Under the pieces are notes generated by a model, which made no database searches, was not told the DNA's origin, and saw nothing but the letters and a program-made list of their open reading frames with translations. From assembly GCA_902494515.1 (NCBI GenBank), contig CABUTS010000007.1:3946-67945 (forward strand): 64,000 bases of DNA, in the 5' to 3' direction. Origin of the DNA: an uncultured Muribaculaceae bacterium. Its GTDB lineage: Bacteria; Bacteroidota; Bacteroidia; Bacteroidales; Muribaculaceae. The first letter of the stretch is position 1; every line of letters starts with the position of its first letter. Below are positions 8,268-17,111 of the stretch, piece by piece. A program made the translations under genes and the position numbers.

Positions 8268-11200
8268 ATGAATTACAATAATATAAAGGCACAAACCGGG
8301 CGCCTGTGGCGGCTCATGCTTGTTGCTGTCGTGTGCATGATCACGGCGGTGACCGCAGCGGCTCAGGTCCGGACTGTCACGGGTACGGTCTACGACCAGC
8401 AGAATGATCCGGTTGTCGGAGCTTCCGTTATGGTCAAGGGCTCGCAAACAGGCGTGACTACCGACATCGACGGTAAGTTCACGATCAAGGCTGCCCCCGA
8501 TGCTACTCTCCAGATTACATATATAGGTATGAAGCCGGTGACCGTATCGGCTAAAAGCACCAACCTCGACATCCATATGGAGGAAGACGCCGAGCAGCTC
8601 GAAGAAGTTGTGGTCGTCGGTTACGGTGTGCAGAAGAAGGCAACCCTGACCGGTGCCGTCTCGCAGGTCTCCAACAAGGAGATGACCGTAACCAAGAATG
8701 AGAACGTCGTCAACATGCTCTCCGGTAAAATCCCCGGCGTACGTATCTCGCAGCGCAGCTCCCAGCCCGGTGAGTTCGATAATGCCATCGATATCCGCGG
8801 TATGGGCGAGCCCCTCTTCGTAGTCGACGGTGTCCCCCGCGACAAGGACTACTTCTCGCGCATGGATCCCAACGAAATCGAATCCGTATCCGTCCTGAAG
8901 GATGCCGCCGCATCTATCTACGGTGTGCGAGCCGCCAACGGTGTGCTCCTCGTCACCACCAAGCACGGCAGCAGCCAGGAGGGTAAGTTCGACATCACCT
9001 TCTCCTTCAACTACGGCTGGCAGAACTTCCTTTACACCCCCGAAACCGCCGACGCAGCAACCCACATGCTGCTGATGAACGAAAAGCAGCTCAACAACAA
9101 CTTCGGCGGCAACTACTTCGTGAAGGCCAACCCCCGCTACACATGGGAGGAGATGCTGGTCTACAGCTCCGGTCAGAAGCGCAGCACCAACTGGTCCGAC
9201 GAGCTGTTCCGCAAGAACGTGCCGCAGCAGCAGTATAACGTCAGCCTCAACGGCGGTTCCGAGCGAATCCAGTACTTCTTCAACCTCGGTTACATCAAGC
9301 AGGAAGGTTCCTACAAGAGCGGCTCCCTGAACTACGACCGCTGGAACTTCCGCAGCAATGTCGACCTGAACATCACCAAGGACCTCAAGGCCGTGGTACA
9401 GGTCGGCGGTTACATGGACGAAAAGAACCAGCCCGCCACCGATATGTGGACCGTCTACAAGATGGCATGGACATATCCCACCACCGCCGAAGCGTGGGTC
9501 GACGGCGACCACAGCCTCCCCGCTTACGACTCCGAGCTCGGATCGAACACCGAGAACCCCGTGGCTACCACCAACGCCGCCTTCACCGGTTACAACCGCG
9601 AGCGCCGCTACAACTTCAACGGTTCGCTCTCCCTGCAGTATAGCCTCCCCTGGGTGAAGGGTCTGAGCGCCAAGGCTTTCTACAGCTACGACTACTACGC
9701 TACCAACGATGTGCGCTACAAACGCGCCTATCAGCTCTACCGCAAGAATGCCGACGGCACCATGGTTACCTTCGACCGTAACCCCGACGCATTCCTGCAG
9801 CGCACCACCTATCCCTCACACGGCACAGTGATGCAGCTCTCCGTTAACTACGACAACACCTTCGGCGACCACAACGTTTCCGCAATGGTGCTCTACGAAG
9901 AGCAGTACAACAACTACGACAGCTTCTACGCAAGGCGCAAAATGCTCCTCGACGGCGAGTACCTCATCTACGGTGAGACCGAAAACCAGGAGACCGGCGC
10001 TCCCTCGATCTGGGACAAGTCGCGCCGCGCATGGGTAGGCCGCGCAAGCTACAACTTCAAGGGTCGCTACATGGTGGACTTCTCGTTCCGCCGCGACGAA
10101 TCCTCGAGCTTCCCGAAGAACTCCCGTTCGGGCTTCTTCCCCGCCGTATCCGCCGGCTGGCGTCTGAGCCACGAACCGTTCATGGAAAAACTTTCGCCCG
10201 TCCTCAGCAACCTGAAGATCCGCGCATCCTGGGGTAAGATGGGTGATGACAGCGGCTGCGGCACCTATCCTCCCACCGTTGTCGGCTACGAACTCAACAT
10301 GCGTAAACTCGGCTGGATCTACAACGGCATCCTCGTGGGCGGTGTATCCCCCACAGGCGTTCCCAACCCCAACCTCTCCTGGTTCACCGCCGAGACCTAC
10401 AATGCCGGTCTTGACTTCGACCTGTGGGGGCAGATGCTCTCCGGTACCATCGAAGTCTTCGAGCGTAAGCGCGACGGCCTGTTCGCAACCAGCGCTGCCG
10501 TCATTCCCGGCACCGTCGGCGTGAGCATGCCTCAGGAGAACCTCAACTCCGACAAGACCTTCGGTTATGAAATCAGCCTCAGCCACCGCAACCGCATCGG
10601 CGACGTCAGCTACTACGTCACCGCCCAGATGTCGGCCACCAAGAACCGCTGGGACTACCGCATCGACGGCGACGCCTCCAACTCGATGGACTACTACTAC
10701 CGCACCGACGTGTCGGGCCGTAACAAGGACATCTGGTTCGCCTACGAAGAGGGCGGCCGCTACGGCAACTATAATGACATCCGCTACCACGGCACCCTCG
10801 GCGACGTAGGTCAGCAGACTCTCCCCGGCGACTACTGGTATAAGGACTGGAACGAAGACGGTGTGATCGACGACAACGACCGCCATCCGGTTGCTACCTA
10901 TAACCTCCCCGTGTTCAACTACGGTTTCACCTTCGGCGCAAGCTGGAAGGGGATCGACCTGGCCACAACATGGCAGGGCGCAGCCAACGTATATAATAAG
11001 TACGACGAAGTCTTCACCGAAGTCGGCCCCTTCAACGGCGGCGCCTCGCTGGACTACTACACCGACCGCTGGCACACCGTAAACGTCACCGATGACCCCT
11101 GGAACCCCCACACCCAGTGGATCGAAGGCTACTATCCCGCAACAGGCCACAGCTTCAACACCGGTACAACCGGTATCCACAACTGCTCCTACCTGCGTCT

Positions 11201-11438
11201 GAAGACCCTCGAAATCGGTTACACCTTCCCGCAGAAATGGCTCCGCTTCGTCGGCGCCAAGGACTTCCGCGTATACTTCAATGCCTACAACCTCTGGACC
11301 ATCTCGGGTCTGAAGAACATGGACCCCGAGCGTCCCGGTCGTTCCGGCGGTTCCAACAACAACCGCGATGAGGGCATCCTCTTCTATAACTATCCTGTGA
11401 ACCGAACTTTCAACATCGGCGCCACACTGAAATTCTAA
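8268..11438 (+). CDS. susC: SusC-like TonB-dependent outer membrane transporter
   Basis: A 1056-residue SusC/RagA-family transporter that imports oligosaccharides across the outer membrane with TonB energy. After the signal peptide (about 1-33) there is a carboxypeptidase-regulatory-like domain (TVTGTVYDQQNDPVVGASV, about 38-56). A TonB-box-like EEVVVVGYG (about 112-120), the plug (SGKIPGVRI, VDGVPRDKD, LKDAAASIYG) and a long barrel follow, ending in an aromatic-rich strand with a terminal Phe (NIGATLKF). It has no N-terminal STN signalling domain, unlike the SusC of PUL 2, so it is not expected to signal to an anti-sigma factor. It is 19 bp upstream of susD. Codon use is strongly biased, as in the rest of PUL 1. 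Confidence 0.95.
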   Translation: MNYNNIKAQTGRLWRLMLVAVVCMITAVTAAAQVRTVTGTVYDQQNDPVVGASVMVKGSQTGVTTDIDGKFTIKAAPDATLQITYIGMKPVTVSAKSTNLDIHMEEDAEQLEEVVVVGYGVQKKATLTGAVSQVSNKEMTVTKNENVVNMLSGKIPGVRISQRSSQPGEFDNAIDIRGMGEPLFVVDGVPRDKDYFSRMDPNEIESVSVLKDAAASIYGVRAANGVLLVTTKHGSSQEGKFDITFSFNYGWQNFLYTPETADAATHMLLMNEKQLNNNFGGNYFVKANPRYTWEEMLVYSSGQKRSTNWSDELFRKNVPQQQYNVSLNGGSERIQYFFNLGYIKQEGSYKSGSLNYDRWNFRSNVDLNITKDLKAVVQVGGYMDEKNQPATDMWTVYKMAWTYPTTAEAWVDGDHSLPAYDSELGSNTENPVATTNAAFTGYNRERRYNFNGSLSLQYSLPWVKGLSAKAFYSYDYYATNDVRYKRAYQLYRKNADGTMVTFDRNPDAFLQRTTYPSHGTVMQLSVNYDNTFGDHNVSAMVLYEEQYNNYDSFYARRKMLLDGEYLIYGETENQETGAPSIWDKSRRAWVGRASYNFKGRYMVDFSFRRDESSSFPKNSRSGFFPAVSAGWRLSHEPFMEKLSPVLSNLKIRASWGKMGDDSGCGTYPPTVVGYELNMRKLGWIYNGILVGGVSPTGVPNPNLSWFTAETYNAGLDFDLWGQMLSGTIEVFERKRDGLFATSAAVIPGTVGVSMPQENLNSDKTFGYEISLSHRNRIGDVSYYVTAQMSATKNRWDYRIDGDASNSMDYYYRTDVSGRNKDIWFAYEEGGRYGNYNDIRYHGTLGDVGQQTLPGDYWYKDWNEDGVIDDNDRHPVATYNLPVFNYGFTFGASWKGIDLATTWQGAANVYNKYDEVFTEVGPFNGGASLDYYTDRWHTVNVTDDPWNPHTQWIEGYYPATGHSFNTGTTGIHNCSYLRLKTLEIGYTFPQKWLRFVGAKDFRVYFNAYNLWTISGLKNMDPERPGRSGGSNNNRDEGILFYNYPVNRTFNIGATLKF

Positions 11439-11457
11439 CGAAGGACTCAAGAAGAAT

Positions 11458-13443
11458 ATGAAAACAATCAAATATCTGAGCGTAATCGCAGCCATGGGTC
11501 TCGCAGCCGTGTCGTGCGTCGACATGGACCTCGATCCCAAAGGCATCCTCGGCGAAAATACGCTGTTGAAGTCCGATGAAGGTATCAAGAAGTACCTGGC
11601 CCTGATTTATCAGGATGCTCCCATCGAGGACTTCAACTACGGCCAGAACGGCGACCAGAAGGGTTATGCCGTGAACGCCCAAAACGGCTGGCACCCCGGC
11701 AACCAGTGGCAGCCGCAGAAATCCAGCCCAGCTTCCTGCGCTCAGGAAGCTGTAGGCCGCGCAACCTCCTACGGCGACGGCTGGGGCTATTGGCCTTACG
11801 ACCGAATCCACGATATCAACAACTTCCTCGAGAAGCTCCCCGACTACGCTTCAAACTATACCGAGCAGGCTCTCGTAGAATATGAGGCCGAGGCCAGATT
11901 CCTCCGCGCCCTCTACTACTTCGGCATGGTCAAGCGCTACGGCGGTGTGCCCATCGTGAAGACCGTTCTCGACCCGACCGCTCCCGTCGAAGAACTTCAG
12001 CAGCCCCGCGACACCGAATATGACTGCTGGAAGTTCATCTACGACGACCTGAAGTTCGCGATGGAAAACGGAACCACCGACAAGACTCCCGGACGTGCCA
12101 ACCGCTACGCCGCCGCCGCGCTGATGTCGCGCGCCATGATCTACGCCGGTTCCACCGCCAAATATGGCGGCTACATCATCACCTCGGGTGAGGCTACCTC
12201 CAACGGTCTGATGGGTATGCCCGTCTCGGCCGCCAACGAGTTCTACCAGTACGCCATCGATGCCTGCGAGTCGCTCGCCGCCGCCGGTTTCACCCTCCAC
12301 GACGGCGCCGACAAGGAAGCTGCCTTCGTCGAGACCTTCACCCAGATGTGCCCCGAAGAGGATATCTTCGTGAAGCAGTACACCGACCGCTCCGACGCTA
12401 TCTGGGACACCTCGCTGTTCCACTGCTGGGACGTTATGGTGCTCCCCCTTGGCAACGGACTGTCGTCGGCCGTAGGCTGCGCCATCCAGCCCACCTGGGA
12501 ACTGATGTCGCTCTACGAACATCCCGCCATCATCGACGAGGATGGCAAGCCCGTCCGCTTCGACAACATGAACGACTTCTGGCAGAGCCCCGAAATGGAG
12601 CCCCGCGCCCGCGCTACATTCTTCTTCAGCGGCATGACCGAACCCCTCTCGGGTGAAGTCCTCGACCAGCAGGCCGGCGTCTATGTCTCCTATCCCGGTA
12701 CTGCAGCCGACGGCTGCGCCGAGTCAGTGCGAAGCACCAGCGAATACACCGACGCATGGCGTGTACGCGCCGAGCAGCCCAGCACCTACCGCGATGTCTC
12801 GGGTTACACCAACGTCAAGATCAACGGCCCCTACGGTATGGCCGACGGCCGCGGCGACGAAGGCTACGGCTACACCGGCGCTTTCATCCGCAAGTATGTC
12901 AGCACCACCGACAAGACCGGCCGTCAGGACCTCATGTACTGCAAGAGCCCATTCAAGGTGTTCCGTTACGGCGAAATCCTCTGCAACTGGGCCGAAGCTC
13001 TCTATGAACTCGGCGAGATGACCAGCAACACCGCCATGATGCAGGAAGCCATCGACCACATCAACCAGCTCCGCCAGCGTGCAGGCGCAACCTCCTACAC
13101 CTACAAGGCCAGCCCCATCGATGTCGGCACCGCAGTCTACGGCTTCAAGATCGACGAAAACCTCCAGTTCATCCGCGACGAGCGCGCCCGCGAGCTCGCT
13201 TTCGAGAACCACCGCATCTTCGACATCCGCCGCTGGCGTGTCGCTGACCAGATGTTCATCGACGGCAAGTACAGCCATACACTCTCCTGCTACTACGTTC
13301 TCGACGAGGGCAAGTATATCTTCCTGAACGAGGTCGACGGTCAGGGCCGCAAAGTCAACTTCGACAAGCGCAACTATTACGAGCAGATTCCCGGCGGCGA
13401 AATCGCCAAGAACCCCAATCTGGTGCGCAACGACGGCTATTAA
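11458..13443 (+). CDS. susD: SusD/RagB-family glycan-binding lipoprotein
   Basis: A 661-residue SusD homologue that forms the lid over the SusC barrel and captures glycan at the surface. The signal peptide ends in AAVSC, so Cys20 is lipidated. The first mature residues (VDMDLDPKG) are acidic, as in surface lipoproteins. Family features include an N-terminal helical TPR-like region (YEAEARFLRALYYFGMVKRYGG, about 141-162), the loop-rich middle, and the late SusD block with ILCNWAEALYELG and RDERARELAFENHRIFDIRRW. It is longer than the usual 500-600 residues, probably from insertions in the binding region. It is directly downstream of susC. Confidence 0.95.
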   Translation: MKTIKYLSVIAAMGLAAVSCVDMDLDPKGILGENTLLKSDEGIKKYLALIYQDAPIEDFNYGQNGDQKGYAVNAQNGWHPGNQWQPQKSSPASCAQEAVGRATSYGDGWGYWPYDRIHDINNFLEKLPDYASNYTEQALVEYEAEARFLRALYYFGMVKRYGGVPIVKTVLDPTAPVEELQQPRDTEYDCWKFIYDDLKFAMENGTTDKTPGRANRYAAAALMSRAMIYAGSTAKYGGYIITSGEATSNGLMGMPVSAANEFYQYAIDACESLAAAGFTLHDGADKEAAFVETFTQMCPEEDIFVKQYTDRSDAIWDTSLFHCWDVMVLPLGNGLSSAVGCAIQPTWELMSLYEHPAIIDEDGKPVRFDNMNDFWQSPEMEPRARATFFFSGMTEPLSGEVLDQQAGVYVSYPGTAADGCAESVRSTSEYTDAWRVRAEQPSTYRDVSGYTNVKINGPYGMADGRGDEGYGYTGAFIRKYVSTTDKTGRQDLMYCKSPFKVFRYGEILCNWAEALYELGEMTSNTAMMQEAIDHINQLRQRAGATSYTYKASPIDVGTAVYGFKIDENLQFIRDERARELAFENHRIFDIRRWRVADQMFIDGKYSHTLSCYYVLDEGKYIFLNEVDGQGRKVNFDKRNYYEQIPGGEIAKNPNLVRNDGY

Positions 13444-13469
13444 TTGAACACTGAAAAAAATCAATCACG

Positions 13470-14204
13470 ATGAAAAAGATTCTATATAGCCTTCTCATAG
13501 GCACCATGGCGATGATGTCCACCTCCTGCATGGAGGTCGACAACTTCGACGAGCCCGAGGCCCGCTATACCGGCAAACTCATCGACGTCACCACCGGTCA
13601 GCCGGTGCTGGCAAGCCAGGGCGAGAGCAAGATCCGTCTGTGGGAAATGAGCTACAGCCTCAATCCCTCGCCCCAGGATATCCCTGTGAAGCAGGACGGC
13701 ACCTTCAAGAACACCAAGCTGTTCAACGGCACCTACGATGTGCAGCCCCGCGGTCCCTGGTGGCCCGTCGAAAAGCACCGTGTGCCCATCGGTCCCAACA
13801 CCGCCGAGGATATCATCGAGGTGACCCCCTATCTCCACATCATCGACTTCGAGATGAACTACGACGAAGAGGCCAACGAGCTGATCGTGTCCTGCCGTCT
13901 GAGCGCCCCCATCACCGAGGGTCTGCCCAACATCCGCAGCGTGCGTCCCTTCCTCAGCCTCAACCAGTTCTGCGGTGCCAACAGCTGCATCGGCGAGTAC
14001 CATAACAACGAGAACTACAAGAAGGACATGAACATGGCGTGGTCGAAGATTCCCAAGGCAGAGGACGGCAACTCCCTGCCCTACGAATTCCGTCTCCCCG
14101 TCAAGAAAGGCTACTTCTACTTCGTTCGTATGGGTGCATACGTCGACGATGAGTTCCACAACTACAACTATTCGGAAATCAAGACAATTGAAATCCCCGA
14201 GTAA
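13470..14204 (+). CDS. DUF3823 lipoprotein, SusE-position surface protein
   Basis: A 244-residue lipoprotein (lipobox STSC, Cys20). The sequence matches the DUF3823 type that often follows susD: an early GKLIDVTTGQPV beta strand block, a KLFNGTYDV turn and a second beta-sandwich ending in VKKGYFYFVRMGAYV. Such proteins sit in the place of SusE/SusF and are thought to bind glycans at the surface, though few have been tested. It starts 26 bp after susD. A large hairpin follows in the next intergenic gap. Confidence 0.8.
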   Translation: MKKILYSLLIGTMAMMSTSCMEVDNFDEPEARYTGKLIDVTTGQPVLASQGESKIRLWEMSYSLNPSPQDIPVKQDGTFKNTKLFNGTYDVQPRGPWWPVEKHRVPIGPNTAEDIIEVTPYLHIIDFEMNYDEEANELIVSCRLSAPITEGLPNIRSVRPFLSLNQFCGANSCIGEYHNNENYKKDMNMAWSKIPKAEDGNSLPYEFRLPVKKGYFYFVRMGAYVDDEFHNYNYSEIKTIEIPE

Positions 14205-14219
14205 TCTGTAAAATCCACG

Positions 14220-14286
14220 CAATTGCTACCACGGGTAACCGGGAAATCCGGACCATCGAGTTTCCCGGTTGCCCCGAGGGCAATTG
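14220..14286 (+). other. Large intercistronic hairpin after the DUF3823 gene
   Basis: The outer arms CAATTGC (14220-14226) and GCAATTG (14280-14286) enclose AACCGGGAAA (14237-14246) pairing with TTTCCCGGTT (14261-14270). The shorter CGGG/CCCG pairing fills in between. There is no T-run after it. It lies between the binding genes and the first enzyme gene, so it could protect the upstream mRNA from 3' decay or cause partial termination. Confidence 0.65.
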
Positions 14287-14305
14287 AAAATCCACAGTTA
14301 CCATC

Positions 14306-15877
14306 ATGAAATCCAAGTTTCAGTTAATATTCGGATGCCTGTTTGCTGCCGGAATGGTTATGACAACCTCCTGCAGCGACGACGACCGGAACTATATTCC
14401 GCCAGCCCTCGACGAGATTGATGACCCCGACGATCCTGTAGGTGAGGTATATAACGAAATCAGCTTCACCCCTCATGTCGACGGCGAACCCTACACCACC
14501 TACCGCGGCCTCGTGATGGCCGGTTACCAGGGGTGGTTCGGCTGCCCCGGCGACGGCTGCAAGCACAACGACGCTGCCAACACCCAGTGGTATCACTACC
14601 GCGAGAACGATATGTTCAAGCCCGGCGTGCTCCGCAACTCCATCGACCTCTGGCCCGACATGACCGAGTACACCAAGAAGTACGACACCGAGTTCAAATA
14701 TCCCGACGGCACCACTGCCCAGGTTTACAGCGCCTACGACGAATCGTCGGTGCTCCTCCACTTCAAGTGGATGAAGGACTACGGCATCGACGGTGTGTTC
14801 ATGCAGCGCTTCGTCGGCGAGGTCATCGACAACCCCGCCGGTGCCGACCACTTCAACACGGTCCTTGGCCACGCCATGAAGGGTTCCGACCAGTATCAGC
14901 GCGCAATCGCCGTGATGTATGACCTCGGCGGCTACAACCCCGAACGCTACCAGAAAGTCCTCGACGACGCCCAGTGGATCTACACCACTTACGCCTCGCA
15001 GAAGAAGTTCTATCTCCACGAGAACGGCAAGCCCCTCATCGCCCTCTGGGGCGTGGGCTTCAACCCGGCCGAACGCAACTACTCCAACAGCGACATCCAA
15101 GCTCTGGTGAATGGCCTCAAGCAGATGGGTTACAGCATCATGCTCGGCGTCACCACCTACTGGCGCGGCGGTGGCGGCGACACCTACACCCCCGACCTGC
15201 AGGGTCTCCACAACCTCATCAAGACCGCCGACGTCATCATGCCCTGGTATGTGGGCCGCTACAGCAGCTCCGACAGCTACCTGACCGGCGGCAACGAGGG
15301 CGGTTTCCCCCTGATGATCGAGCGCGACCTCGCATGGTGCCGCGACGCCAGCAAGGCGGAGGGTGTGAACGTGAACTTCGCTCCCCACTGCTTCCCCGGC
15401 GCTTCCGACCTGAATATGCACCCCTACTACGAGCGCGGAAGCCGTGAACGCGGCAACTTCTTCTGGACCCAGATGTACAACGCCATCAACAAGGGTTGCG
15501 AGATGCTCTACATCGCCATGTTCGACGAAATCGACGAAGGTACCGCTATCTACAAGGTGATGAACAAGAGCAAAGCCCCGAGCAACGCCGCCGACGTGGA
15601 CTACTACGTGGTTTACAACCCCACCAATGAACGCGTAAGCTACGTGAACATGCAGGGCGTACAGTGGACCACCAACAGCACAGTCTTCATGGCCAAGGAG
15701 GAGGTTAATCCCGCTCCCACTAACGGCTGGTGCCGTCTGCAGAGCCAGATGGACATTACCTTCGAAGGTATCGACGACGACCTCCCGACGGACTACTATC
15801 TGTGGCTCACCGGCGAGGCCCGCAAGATGCTCAACGCCCAGATTCCGATGAGCGTAACCATCCCCGACCGCAAGTAA
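14306..15877 (+). CDS. GH99/GH71-like hydrolase, surface lipoprotein
   Basis: A 523-residue GH99/GH71-like protein. Cys23 (TTSC) is followed by SDDD, which fits the surface lipoprotein export signal known from Bacteroides. It is therefore the best candidate in PUL 1 for first cleavage of polymer outside the cell. After a short acidic linker it has YRGLVMAGYQGWF (about 69-81), MKDYGIDGVFMQRF and, near 400, MFDEIDEGTAIY with the paired glutamates. About 60 residues inserted before the final DYYLWLTGEARKML block are absent from its two paralogues. It is the first enzyme gene after the SusC/SusD/DUF3823 set, between two intercistronic hairpins. Endo-activity is inferred; the substrate is unknown. 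Confidence 0.8.
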   Translation: MKSKFQLIFGCLFAAGMVMTTSCSDDDRNYIPPALDEIDDPDDPVGEVYNEISFTPHVDGEPYTTYRGLVMAGYQGWFGCPGDGCKHNDAANTQWYHYRENDMFKPGVLRNSIDLWPDMTEYTKKYDTEFKYPDGTTAQVYSAYDESSVLLHFKWMKDYGIDGVFMQRFVGEVIDNPAGADHFNTVLGHAMKGSDQYQRAIAVMYDLGGYNPERYQKVLDDAQWIYTTYASQKKFYLHENGKPLIALWGVGFNPAERNYSNSDIQALVNGLKQMGYSIMLGVTTYWRGGGGDTYTPDLQGLHNLIKTADVIMPWYVGRYSSSDSYLTGGNEGGFPLMIERDLAWCRDASKAEGVNVNFAPHCFPGASDLNMHPYYERGSRERGNFFWTQMYNAINKGCEMLYIAMFDEIDEGTAIYKVMNKSKAPSNAADVDYYVVYNPTNERVSYVNMQGVQWTTNSTVFMAKEEVNPAPTNGWCRLQSQMDITFEGIDDDLPTDYYLWLTGEARKMLNAQIPMSVTIPDRK

Positions 15878-15926
15878 GCGATTGCTCAGGATTTTGAACC
15901 GACAATAGTTAACAATCCTCATTCCG

Positions 15927-15960
15927 TGCCGACCGTGGCTCTCACGGGCCGCGGTCGGCA
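15927..15960 (+). other. GC-rich intercistronic hairpin before GH43
   Basis: TGCCGACCG (15927-15935) pairs perfectly with CGGTCGGCA (15952-15960), and the helix continues inward with GG/CC pairs around a small loop. There is no T-run. It is similar in position to the hairpins at 8176 and 14220. Confidence 0.65.
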
Positions 15961-15987
15961 TGAAATGAAAGTTTACCTGAAAAGATA

Positions 15988-16968
15988 ATGACAAAAGCTA
16001 TCAGATATGCTGTTGCCGTTATGATCGGAGGCCTTGTCTGCAGCTGCGGCGGCAACAAAGCCACTGAAGACACCGGCGAGGCTTTCGGCGAGATTGCAGC
16101 CAATCCGTTCATCACTCACATGTACACGGCCGACCCGTCGGCTCATGTATGGCAGGACGGCCGGCTTTATGTTTACGCCTCGCACGACATCGATCCCCCG
16201 CGTGGCTGCGACCTGATGGACCGCTATCACGTGTTTTCGACCGACGATATGGTTCACTGGACCGACCACGGCGAGATTCTCAACTCGAGTCAGGTAGAGT
16301 GGGGACGTCCCGAGGGGGGCTTCATGTGGGCTCCGGACTGTGCCTTCAAGAACGGCAAGTATTACTTCTATTTCCCCCACCCGAGCGACACCGAATGGAA
16401 CAACTCCTGGAAAATCGGCGTTGCCGTCAGCGACGAACCCGCAGCCAACTTCAAGGTCGTGGGCTACATCGAGGGGATGGAACCGATGATTGACCCCTGC
16501 GTTTTCGTCGATGACGACGGCCAGGCCTACATCTACAACGGTGGAGGCGGACGCTGCATGGGGGGCAAGCTCAAGGACAACATGGTGGAACTCGACGGCC
16601 CGATGAAGGAAATGACCGGCTTAGAGGACTTCCACGAAGCAACCTGGGTACACAAGTACAACGGTAAGTATTACCTCTCCTACTCCGACAATCACGACGA
16701 CAACTGGAACGACGGCGTCAAGGGTGACAACCGCATGCGCTACGCTATCGGCGACTCCCCGCTGGGTCCCTGGAAGTCGATGGGTATCTATATGAATCCC
16801 ACTGACAGCTACACTAACCACGGTTCGATTGTGGAATTCAAAGGGCAGTGGTTTGCCTTCTACCACAACAGCAAGCTGTCGGGCGACGACTGGCTCCGCT
16901 CAATCTGCGCCGACAAACTCTACTACAACGACGACGGCACCATCAAGTTGGTCGCCACGACTTATTAA
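15988..16968 (+). CDS. GH43 family glycosidase, lipoprotein
   Basis: A 326-residue five-bladed beta-propeller enzyme, probably a beta-xylosidase or alpha-L-arabinofuranosidase. The three family acids are visible: Asp49 in MYTADPSAH (base), Asp169 in MIDPCVFVDDDG (pKa modulator) and Glu217 in DFHEATW (acid). The signal peptide ends LVCSC, so Cys20 is the probable lipid anchor. A paralogue with an added CBM6 is at 25537, and the two share the motif YVYASHDI/YLYASHDM followed by PPRGCD. Two related GH43 enzymes suggest two chemically similar side-chain linkages, which is inference. It follows the GH99/71-like gene after 110 bp. Confidence 0.9.
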   Translation: MTKAIRYAVAVMIGGLVCSCGGNKATEDTGEAFGEIAANPFITHMYTADPSAHVWQDGRLYVYASHDIDPPRGCDLMDRYHVFSTDDMVHWTDHGEILNSSQVEWGRPEGGFMWAPDCAFKNGKYYFYFPHPSDTEWNNSWKIGVAVSDEPAANFKVVGYIEGMEPMIDPCVFVDDDGQAYIYNGGGGRCMGGKLKDNMVELDGPMKEMTGLEDFHEATWVHKYNGKYYLSYSDNHDDNWNDGVKGDNRMRYAIGDSPLGPWKSMGIYMNPTDSYTNHGSIVEFKGQWFAFYHNSKLSGDDWLRSICADKLYYNDDGTIKLVATTY

Positions 16969-17111
16969 CTGATAATCACCGGGGAGGTCGACAATTGATG
17001 TCCTTTGGAGTAACTGATTTATATTCAGTGTGTTATATTGCTTAATTCTGAAATTAATCGGTTTTTACCCGGGAAATTAACCGGCTCCCCGGCAAACGGA
17101 ACCCCCTACAC

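Noticed and set aside
9816..11588. 590-codon open frame antisense to susC and the start of susD
   Set aside because: Low-complexity Val/Gly/Ala-rich translation typical of an antisense shadow; the susC reading is certain.
16979..17092. CCGGGGAG / CTCCCCGG pairing before GH3
   Set aside because: Only 8 bp with a loop of about 98 nt; too weak to report as a structure.
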